Source: Lepraria neglecta
Lineage: Eukaryota; Ascomycota; Lecanoromycetes; Lecanorales; Stereocaulaceae
Length of the DNA: 64,000 nucleotides
Reading direction: 5' to 3'
Assembly: GCA_033220425.1 (NCBI GenBank)
Contig: CM065647.1
Coordinates: 3,100,001-3,164,000, forward strand
How positions within the stretch are numbered: the stretch's first letter is position 1; every line of letters begins with the position of its first letter. A program made the translations under genes and the position numbers. This document shows, piece by piece, positions 55,647 through 64,000 of this stretch. The notes below the pieces were generated by a model. The model ran no database searches. It was not told the origin of the DNA and saw nothing but the letters and a program-made list of their open reading frames with translations.

Positions 55647-57496
55647 ATGGAAGCTTCAACAAGTACTGATAAGAAACCAGAGCCTATCGATCTGTCTCGT
55701 CATTACTCCAAGGCTACCAAGAATCGAGCCGCAAGCAACATCAAAAAATTCTACAAATACTTCTCCATTCCTGGCATAGGCAATCTAGCTGGAGGTCTTC
55801 CAAACAACAACTACTTTCCATTCGATACCCTCGAAGCCACCGCAGCCTTGCCCCAGCGCTTCACTCCCACGCCCAACAAGCCCGTTAACCCGCCGACTGC
55901 CCAACCCTCAGCAGCAAAGCTCTCAGATCCTGTCTCATCATCTCGGGTCGTTGTTCCCAAGCTTTCTGACAACGAGGACATTCTCCGCAAGATCGATTTA
56001 AAGACTGCCCTTCAGTATGGCACTGCCCAGGGATACCCACCACTTTACAGCTACCTTCGTCAGTTCACAACCGAGAACTTGCATCCGAATGTCCCATACA
56101 AAGGAGGTCCCGAGATAATCTTGACATGTGGAGCCACAGATGGCTTGTCCAAGACTCTCGAGGCATTAACCGATACATGGAACGAGGACTGGGATTGGAT
56201 TGGGTACAAGGAGGGTCTACTTGTCGAAGAATTCTGCTATATGAACGCGATCCAGGCTGCAAGTCCTAGGGGCATGAACATTGTTCCAGTTGCGATTGAC
56301 GACGAAGGGATGAAAGCACATGGCAAGGACGGCTTATTCGACGTGCTGAAGAATTGGGACCAGGGCAGGGGAAAGAGGCCGCACTTGATTTATACCGTCA
56401 CGTAAGACACCAACCCTTTTCAGTGCTTCGATTCATGACTGACTTGAAGTACAGCATTGGCCAAAATCCAACTGGAGGGACACTCAGCGTTCAGCGCCGC
56501 AAAGAAATCTATGCCGTATGCGTCATGTTTGATGTAATAATCATCGAAGACGACCCATACTGGTATCTCCAGTATCCCTCCGCCAACCCGGCCAATCCCG
56601 ACCAAACTCTCTCCCGGAAATCCCAAACGACATTTGATCCCAGTAATCAAGGTAGCCTCACGCCTCAGAAATCCTCCGGCTACGCCTTCCTCGACTCTCT
56701 CGTCCCCTCCTACCTCTCAGTCGACTATCAGGGACGCGTCGTCCGCCTGGACACCTTCTCCAAGACTGTCGCTCCTGGCTGCCGTCTCGGCTGGATAACA
56801 ACCCAACCTAACCTCTGCGAACGTATCCTCCGTATCACTGAGACCTCGACCCAGCAACCCAGTGGGTTCGTGCAGGCTATGATCGCCGAATTGATCATTG
56901 GCCCACACGATCCGAAGCATGGACGCGGCGGCGAGGAGAGTGCCGGAGGATGGCAAGTAGATGGCTGGGTTCGCTGGCTCGAGGGCCTGCGTGGAAATTA
57001 TGAGCGCAGGATGCAGACTATGTGCTCCATACTCGAGGATGGCAAAGAGCTGGTGAAGTCTGGTACAGTCAAGAGTCTGGATGATGAATGGAGCGTCGTC
57101 GATAAAGTGCCTATGTACGACTTCATTTGGCCTCTCGGTGGGATGTTTGTCTGGGTCCACATAAAGTTCGAAACCCACCCTCTCTGGAAGAAGATCACGC
57201 CCGACAAGCTCGCTATGGCACTATGGGAACACCTCACCACCAAAAAATACCTAGTCCTCGTATCGCCGGGTACGATCTTCTCTCCCACAGACGAGATCAG
57301 AGATGCGAAAGGCTGGGCATATTTCAGAATGTGTTTTGCAGCTGTCGATGAGCCAGAGGTCGAGAAATCGAGTAAGCGATTCGTGGCTGGCGTACAGGAT
57401 TTCTGGCGCAAGAAGAGCTTGGATGATATTGAGGAGATATCAAGTCAGGCAATGGAGGCGAGTGAAGGGTTGGAGGATTTGAGGGGTGGGTGTTGA
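55647..57496 (+). CDS. Aromatic/2-aminoadipate aminotransferase (Aro8-type, PLP class I)
   Basis: Two exons, 55647..56401 and 56455..57496, encode 598 residues over a 53-nt intron placed within TVT-IGQNPTGG. Diagnostic parts: IDLSRHYSKATKNR start, IGNLAGGLPNNNYFPFDT, LQYGTAQGYPPLYSYLRQF, LTCGATDGLSKTLEAL, IGQNPTGG (PLP-site Asn), IIEDDPYWYLQYP, and RLDTFSKTVAPGCRLGW with the Schiff-base Lys. The C-terminal domain has PLGGMFVWVHIKF and FRMCFAAVDEPEVE. It is about 100 residues longer than yeast Aro8, mostly in an insert at ~75-110. Expected reactions: aromatic amino acid or 2-aminoadipate transamination with 2-oxoglutarate. Confidence 0.9.
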
Positions 57497-57927
57497 GTAT
57501 TTGAGAAGGATTTTGAAAGATTAGGGGAATATAGATTGAATGATGGGATGACGGACAAGTGGGAACTCATTAGTTTTCCTGTCTATGCAAATATTTATTA
57601 TGATTGATCAAAGGATAGATGAATTAACAATGCGACTTTCTTAGCGCGCATATGTAAATGATATTGATGACTGCTAAGCAGAATTGCCTTGACTAGAGTC
57701 CAGTCAGTGCCTGGTCTCTAAAATTAGAGAATAAGTTCTATACAAAGGACTTGAATAAGTTGTTTTTCATTGAAGATTGATCGAATGTACAATCGTTCTC
57801 ATATACAGCCTTCTGTTAGCTATGTACACGTGGTCCGCCCGGCTTTCGTGGGGAGAGGTATGCGTAAAGATTATGTCCAGACCGGCGTTAAAGCAACTCG
57901 GCACAGAAATGAAATGCCAAATTTGTC
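57497..57927. other. Convergent intergenic region
   Basis: AT-rich 3' sequence; no gene. The terminal intron of the dehydrogenase gene lies just beyond at 57961-58012. Confidence 0.5.
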
Positions 57928-59650
57928 TCAAATGTATTTGTATGGGTTCATGATGCCATTCTGCAGCGGAGTCAGCTGGGTAGAATACGAAGCACAGCGC
58001 GACAGTACATACCGGATCGTAAAGCTCTTTAATCTGCTTCATCAGTCGTATCATAGTCTCGCTTCGGCTGTATCCAATGAATGCCTTCTTCGCTAGACCA
58101 AGCCCATGTTCTGCGCTGATGCTTCCGTTGCGTTTGGCGATCCACTCATAAACGAATGGCTCTAGCTTATTCTCTACCTCCTTGTCGAACCTTCTGGTTG
58201 CAATGTTGAGATGCAAGTTCGAGTCTCCCATGTGACCGTATCCCACAACGCCGACGACGGGATGCGTTTCGTCATCACCAACTAGACCGGCTGATGTGAG
58301 ACGCTCCCGCGTATCTTCCACTAGCTTATAAAGCTCCGGTAAAGGTATCGATAGGTCGTACTTGTATACACCGCCCCAATGTCCCAAGCATTCCGGAATG
58401 CCTTCGCGCCATGACCAGAGAGACTGGATTTGGGTTTCGTCTTGGGCCAGAACACCATCGGACACGATCTCTTCGCCCATGACATTTTCAAGAAAGCTCT
58501 CCAGCTTCTCGCTGTCATGATCAGGGTTCGAGCCGCTTGTCTCTATCAAGCAGTAGAAAGGGTGCTGGCCTTCTAAAGGACGCTTCTTATCAGTCACTCT
58601 ATGGACCAAATCTTGACTTGGTCCATCCATCAACTCGAAGGCGGAAAGAATTTCCGAAAGCTGCCCTTTAGCGGCACAAAACGCTTGTTGGACTTTTCCG
58701 AAGCTCTCAAGGCCAAAGAACGCCACATTGCTGGCCTTAGATCTCTGCGGACATTGTATCGAGACCCCCGTAATAATTCCAATAGTGCCCTCACCACCTA
58801 TGAAAAGCTGCTTGATGTCGTAACCTGTATTGTTCTTGCGAAGTCTGCTCAAATCATCCATCACAGTACCATCTGGCAACACTGCCTCAATACCAAGCAC
58901 ATTCCCATGCAGACTTCCGTATCTTAGAAGGCGCAATCCCCCTGCATTGGTGGCCACGTTTCCTCCGATCTGGCAGGAACCTTTTGCGCCAAGATCCAGA
59001 GGGAAAATGTGGTTCTTTTCAGCAAGGAAATGATCGGCGACCTCGAGAATGCATCCTGCGTCGACCACGAGTGTACCAGAAACTTCGTCGAAGTCTCTGA
59101 TCTTGTTCATCCGAGACATGTTGACCACAATCTCATCAAACACCGGGACAGAGCCGCCGACGAGACCTGAATTACCACCTTGTGGTACAACAGCTAGCAT
59201 GTTGTAATTGCAGTATTTCAGGACTTTGCTGACTTCTTCCGTTGAGCCTGGCTTCACGACCAGCTTTGTGTGTCCCTTGTATTTGCGCATCCAATCGCTG
59301 TTGAAAGGCTCGAGATCATCAGTTGCATCTTGAGAAAATCCGTCAATGACAGCCGATTCGGTTCCTAGTAATTCTTTGAAATACTGGACGTGCTTCTCAG
59401 AGAGCCCGCCGAATTTACTGTCCCTTTTGATTTCTGGGTACGATTCGGAGGTGTATTTGATATGTTTCTGGGAGCTTGGGGCTCCCTGTGTGCCGCCATC
59501 AGGGTCAGGTTGGTTGGGTTCTGTTGTTGCGGAACTCCATCGAGCTTGTGCCGCTAGAAATCTTGGTAGTAGAGCAGGGCGCAGAAGCCTAGGGCGAGAG
59601 GAAGCCCGGCAGCGATTGAAAAGCGTAGGGTTCAGCCGCAAAGGAGGCAT
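57928..59650 (-). CDS. DLD2: Mitochondrial D-2-hydroxyglutarate/D-lactate dehydrogenase
   Basis: Two exons, 58013..59650 and 57928..57960, encode 556 residues. The final 33-nt exon supplies NGIMNPYKYI and the stop, the invariant C-terminus of the family; retaining the intron would give an unrelated tail of ~80 residues. The N-terminus is Arg-rich (RCRASSRPRLLRP), a mitochondrial presequence. The FAD-binding domain shows VVPQGGNSGLVGGSVPV, GSCQIGGNVATNAGGLRLL and NNTGYDIKQLFIGGEGTIG; the substrate domain shows GYGHMGDSNLHLN (metal His) and ISAEHGLGLAKK. It oxidises D-2-hydroxyglutarate or D-lactate. It shares a 230-bp divergent promoter with PRE6. Confidence 0.93.
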
Positions 59651-59880
59651 AGCTTCTAGAAAACAATGAAAACTGCATGGCGAACAAAAAGAAAATCGGT
59701 GTGGGGAAGTGAATCTAATGTCAGGCTGCGGCGGAACGGCGCCAAGGCCAAACGCGCCATGTTCTTGTGCCTAGCTCATGAGCTTCCTCTATCGTTTCAC
59801 AGCTATCAAAACAACACCCAACATCCAGATATATCACTGCAACTTGCTCTGGAATAAGACTTTCACCTTCTGATACAGCC

Positions 59881-60905
59881 ATGGCTTCAGGATATGATAG
59901 AGCGTTGTCGGGTAAGCACAATTCTGCACCTGATGTCTTACGAGCAAGCTAACATTTTCCACAGTCTTCAGGTAAGACGCTGACCGTCGACTCGGATCTT
60001 GTGAAGATCCCAGCTGAATCCGCCGCTTTGTAGTCCCGACGGTCATGTGTTCCAGGTCGAATATGCTCTGGAGGCTGTTAAACGAGGTAGATTACACCAG
60101 CTGCTTCTACTGACTAGGTACTGATGGGTGTTTAGGAACATGTGCTGTTGGGGTCAAGGGAAAGGACATCGTGGTGCTAGGGTGTGAGAAACGCTCTGCG
60201 ATGAAGCTACAAGACACTCGGATCACTCCATCTAAGATCGGCCTTGTGGACACACACGTCTGCCTTGCTTTCGCTGGTCTGAACGCCGATGCACGAATAC
60301 TGGTGGACAAGGCTCGTTTAGAGGCACAGTCGCATCGTTTGACTGTTGAGGACCCCGTCACGATTGAATATATTACAAAATACGTTGCTGGTGTGCAACA
60401 GCGATATACACAAAGCGGAGGTGTGAGGCCGTTCGGTATTAGTACCCTGATCGTTGGCTTCGACAAGGGAGACAGTACACCACGACTATACCAGACTGAA
60501 CCTTCGGGCATTTACTCAGCATGGTAGTCATGTTCTTCTCCAATGCCCTTATACGAGACTGACACGTTTTCCAGGAAAGCCAACGCCATAGGTAGATCGA
60601 GCAAAACAGTCCGAGAATTTCTGGAGCGAAATCATAAGGATGAGATGGATCGAGAAGACACTATCAAGTTGACGGTCAAGTCGCTACTGGAGGTTGTTCA
60701 GACAGGGGCAAAGAACATTGAGATTGCCATCATGGCTCCTGGCAAGACCATCGAAATGCTACCTGTGGAGGACATTGAGTCATACGTGAAGAGCATAGAA
60801 GCGGAGAAGCAAGAGGAAGCGGCGAAGAAGAAGACGGGGCGTACACCTGGCACTGGGACTACGGCGATTCTGACCAGGAGTGATGGTGGTGCATCTGGTA
60901 GCTAG
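59881..60905 (+). CDS. PRE6: 20S proteasome subunit alpha4
   Basis: Five exons, 59881..59911, 59965..59971, 60034..60086, 60136..60523 and 60575..60905, encode 269 residues. Exon 2 is only 7 nt (TCTTCAG); it is required to build [20 protein letters not shown], the proteasome alpha signature. Introns are 49-62 nt with clear GT-AG ends. Other blocks: [73 protein letters not shown] and [18 protein letters not shown]. The ~30-residue C-terminal Lys/Thr/Gly-rich tail is typical of fungal alpha4. It forms part of the outer ring of the proteasome core. Confidence 0.95.
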
Positions 60906-61128
60906 TCCTTTTTAGCTTCCATCTCTTCCATGTTTTAGAGCGAGCGATATGTAACATTAGAAGGGCTCAATCGTCTTGAATCCTTGCTCTCTCCACATGC
61001 TCGATGGCGAAGCCCCAAACACATGTCACATTGCTGCGTCAATTCTTGCAAACACAAGATAATGCCGCCAAACAAGTCCACCCGCCGTGTATTGTGACCA
61101 TTTCCCCATCCAAAGCCGTATATTATCA

Positions 61129-61723
61129 TCATCCAAGCCTATTGGCAGCGTCCTTGACATCGAATATTGTTCGCTGCTGCTCGGCCCGTACTCGATCATC
61201 TTTGATCATACGGGCGTCTATACGAGCGTCCTCGCCCTCAATGTTGAGTGTTGGTTTTGGTGTTTTGGCCTCCAGCACGAAGTGGTTGTCGCAGTGAGGG
61301 CAGTACTCGTCACTGCAGTTTCACTTTAGCTAGAGACGCATTGAAGTCCATGCGTGCGTGTCTACCTCTCTTCAAATTCTTGAGTGTCTTTCCGGAAGCA
61401 TTTCCTGCATTTCTTGCATGCGAACGTCTGTTCTGCGGTGTTAGAGCATGCCCAGGCTTTCTGAACTCTGCTTGTTACAGACCATGTCGAATTTCTGCAG
61501 TAACTCATGGTCTTCTTGCTCTTGATGGCATTCTGCACAGTCGAACCATTTGCGGCCTGAGTCCCTGTTAGGAAGATGGTGCATGTATGGGCTGTTTTGT
61601 GTGGGGGAAGTACTGACAACATGGAGCTCTTATCGAGACTTGTGCGTTGAGGACGTGTTTGCTGCACCTTAAGTCAGGATGTTGATTAGAAATGAAAGAA
61701 GATGAGAGCACCACGAACCACAT
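61129..61723 (-). CDS. CHY-type zinc-finger protein
   Basis: Five exons, 61719..61723, 61618..61661, 61483..61556, 61366..61427 and 61129..61312, encode 122 residues. The first coding exon is 5 nt (ATG TG). Assembled blocks are MCKHVLNAQVSIRAPCCRKW, FDCAECHQEQEDHELL, TFACKKCRKCFRKDTQEF and SDEYCPHCDNHFVLEA, giving the Cys/His pattern of small fungal CHY zinc-finger proteins. Each block is a conserved unit split exactly at consensus splice sites, with branch sites such as CTGAC and CTAAC. The tail is charged (ARIDARMIKDDRVRAEQQ). Several structural zinc ions are expected; the cellular role is unknown. It converges with PRE6 (223-bp gap). Confidence 0.85.
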
Positions 61724-62296
61724 ATTGAAAATCTGGCTTCCCAAGCTTTCAAAGGCTGCGCCAGTAATTGAGTCTCAAGGCGCGCCTAGGAAGGTTTCAA
61801 TGTTCACGGACCGGCCCGCGTTTTCAGCCTCTTCTAGGCACTCTACTGCCGAACAAAGGGCGATCACACCTTAAGCAATATGAGTATGAACACCAAAGTT
61901 TTTTGAGCGAGAATTGCTCCTGTGTCAGTCCTTGACCGCATGGCCCATGAGACCTTCTTTAGCCTCTTCGAACGGCTCTACATACATACTATCCAACCCT
62001 ACAAAGCTATAGTCTGTCAGCGCTTGGGAATTAAGGAATGATGTTGCCAGACTCGAGCTTCGAACGATTCTAAACAACGGATCTGTCTTTTTACCTCCAG
62101 GACCGAACGATGACACACGCTCAAATGCATGCATTTATCAATTTGTTCTGTACTGCCCTACCGTACGGTGACTATTGCAACTCATGAAACCGCAGAAGCA
62201 GCTATAAGTACCACAGCAGTGGACCAAGAGCTACAAGGCCTTTGTCTGCTGGAACACATACAGTTCTTCAATTCGGATGTGGTAGCAGGATTTCAA
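61724..62296. other. Divergent intergenic region, CHY / WD40 gene
   Basis: About 570 bp between the two starts, holding presumed promoters and the small minus-strand ORF at 61925-62134. Confidence 0.45.
61925..62134 (-). CDS. Possible 69-residue small protein
   Basis: An ATG-to-stop frame with balanced protein-like composition (VSSFGPGGKKTDPLF; LDSMYVEPFEEAKEGLM) lies within the divergent spacer. No family or signal is recognised, and the upstream sequence of the WD40 gene overlaps it. It may be a young gene or chance. Confidence 0.25.
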   Translation of the reverse strand: MHAFERVSSFGPGGKKTDPLFRIVRSSSLATSFLNSQALTDYSFVGLDSMYVEPFEEAKEGLMGHAVKD

Positions 62297-64000
62297 CATG
62301 GGCACTCCAGAGGATGGCACAGATCAAGATTCTATTGTAAGTGATAGCTGTACTGTCGAAAGAGATCTATGCTTACTTTGCTTTCCATAGAAACCGGTGT
62401 CGTCCCTGAGATCGTTATTCGAGAACAAGGGAGGCCATGAATCGGGCTCAACAGCTCCTCTAAACTTCCCAGCTCCAAAATCTCTAGCAAGACACGATGC
62501 CGCTCAAACAATCACACGAGCTTCCTTGGACATCCCAAGACCGACTTCGCCATGGTCAAGCTCCGAGAATGTCTCTGTCCCACAGCGCCTTGGGATGCCC
62601 GGTCCACCTCTTCCTCTACCTAGATGCCCAAACTCCCGATTACTTCATCGCCCTTTGTCAACAACCGCGCTCTTTGAGCCCCGATCTCCCCCCCTTGTGA
62701 CCGTCGAATCCCCAAAGTCCCCGCCCAAGCCTCCTCGGACCGCCAGCACACAAACTGTTTTGCAGTCATCGTTGGCAAAGCCTTTGACGCCTGGCAGCAT
62801 TGGCATGAATTCGCCGCGGATGGCTCCAGTCCCTCCTAAAAGGCTCAGTCGTATATCCACACCGGATTCCCAGCTTTCGCTAGCAGAGAGCAAAGACGGT
62901 GCGCAGGAGCCAGGGAAATCTAGTAGAGGATTCGAGGATCGTCCCCCTCCAACTGCTGCAAAAAGCTTTCCACCACCGGTAAATCGTGCAGACAAACCCA
63001 AGATACCAACGAAGCCCATCTCAATCACCACCAGCACCAACAAAGTCAATCTTGAACCCCTCGCCACACCAATCGCTGAGAGAGCATCCCCATTTAGTAC
63101 ACCACCAAGTAGCGACGAAAGTGTAGGACATGGGTCTCCAGTCCATCCCGCACTCAATCAAATTCAAATACCGCAGGTGAAAGCAAACAAGGCCTTAGAT
63201 ATCCATTCTCATCCACCGTCTAAATCCTGGTCTGTGAAAAACAGATACCGGAATGATGATACTGTTCTGCCTCCGAAGGCGCAGCGCCCGGACGCCCGAA
63301 ACTCTGGATTCAACCCGGTAGCAAATTCTCACGATGCAGTCCCCGAAGACAGACCGGAATTGCCACCACGTAGAGGACGGGACCAGCGAATAGCAGCGGT
63401 GCAACCATTTGTTGAACCCAGAGCCAGCCCTAACCGTGCAAGCCAGCGCCCAGCAATGCATGATTCACCACGCAATAGCATCAGACAATTGCACGGCACA
63501 AGTAATTCAACGTCCGACTTCTTACCTCCTCCAAAACGAGCTCCGCTTTCAAACACCCTTGGCATACCTGACTATGAGAGAGAAAGCCATCCATACGTGG
63601 CCAATCAACCCGTGGAACCGAGATTGGCGCCGGGGAGTGATAGTATTGGTGACGGTGATGCTATTTCAGCCAAAAGTCCTTCTGCGGCATCAGATTATCC
63701 AGATACTTCAATCACTAATAGACGTCCTCCGTACTGTAGAAGCGGCATGCAGGAAATCGGCACAGGCTACGATTGCAGACATGTTGCCATTTGTGGGCAG
63801 TACGTGGCCACAGCAGGCCACCTTACAAGAGCATGGGACTTAGCTTCTGGTGACATGGTCCTAAGTCTTGGCCACCTCGAGAGGGAAATACGAGTGACAT
63901 CGTTAGCGTTCAAACCCGGAGCAAAGGCCAGCGAAGAGGGTTTGCGTCTTTGGCTTGGAACCAATTACGGAGAATTACAGGAGGTAGACATCTTGACTCA
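62297..64000 (+). CDS. WD40/inositol polyphosphate 5-phosphatase-like protein, 5' part
   Basis: Exon 1 is 62297..62335 (MGTPEDGTDQDSI); a 54-nt intron leads to an exon open from 62390 to the window end, giving 550 visible residues. Residues ~14-450 are Pro/Ser-rich and disordered with many PxxP and SP sites (PPLPLPRCP; KSPPKPPRT). From ~465 a beta-propeller begins: EIGTGYDCRHVAICGQYVA, LTRAWDLASGDMVLSL, TSLAFKPG, and LRLWLGTNYGELQEVDIL. This beginning resembles fungal proteins with an N-terminal WD40 propeller and a C-terminal IPPc 5-phosphatase domain; the catalytic part is outside the window, so that assignment is from memory of the propeller only. Confidence 0.65.

Noticed and set aside
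57961-58012. Retaining the last DLD2 intron, giving an ~80-residue longer tail
   Set aside because: Splicing yields the invariant NGIMNPYKYI ending of the family.
53172-59650. Aminotransferase, dehydrogenase and LCCL genes as a biosynthetic cluster
   Set aside because: All are widespread single-copy housekeeping-type genes with no backbone synthase or dedicated regulator nearby.

Overview
The window looks like a chromosomal segment of a filamentous ascomycete (Pezizomycotina). Coding genes carry short GT-AG introns, mostly 47-130 nt, often with CTNAC-type branch sites. The gene set is fungal: a GT15 mannosyltransferase, DUF3292 and DUF4048 proteins, a Sid1/SepL-like kinase and a fungal LCCL membrane protein. 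I see no rRNA, tRNA, CRISPR array, virus-like element or recognisable transposase. Exon boundaries were placed by hand from splice sites plus recalled family sequence, so family calls rest on memory of conserved motifs and not on searches.

Layout. 0-9 kb: a PIR-like wall protein, the SNARE TLG1, a secreted hypothetical protein, a 41-codon ORF, the GCN2 regulator YIH1, then a Thr-rich multi-exon surface-protein region followed by a degenerate repeat tract and a decayed copy of its C-terminal domain. 9-21.8 kb: GCP5-type gamma-tubulin complex subunit, KTR mannosyltransferase with a duplicated tail, fatty-acid elongase, COX6, an eight-exon asparaginase-ankyrin gene and a disordered protein. 21.8-28 kb: a gene-poor stretch with one eroding F-box gene and degenerate repeats. 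28-46 kb: NmrA-like regulator, TIM22, DUF4048 protein, Sid1-like kinase, sulfite oxidase, DUF3292-GRAM protein, F-box/LRR protein, and an ERI-1-like exonuclease fold fused to an RRM and RanBP2 zinc fingers. 46-64 kb: a frameshifted MFS transporter, RA-PH adaptor, LCCL membrane protein, aromatic/aminoadipate aminotransferase, D-2-hydroxyacid dehydrogenase (DLD2), proteasome alpha4 (PRE6), a CHY zinc-finger protein, and the 5' part of a WD40/inositol-phosphatase-like gene that runs off the end.

Most genes are unrelated housekeeping functions; there is no convincing secondary-metabolite cluster. The unusual signals are mostly in gene structure: a 7-nt internal exon in PRE6, a 5-nt coding first exon in the CHY gene, an asparaginase intron made almost wholly of a five-copy ~65-bp tandem array, two opposite single-base indels in the MFS gene, and an RNA-binding exonuclease-like protein whose acidic catalytic residues appear replaced.
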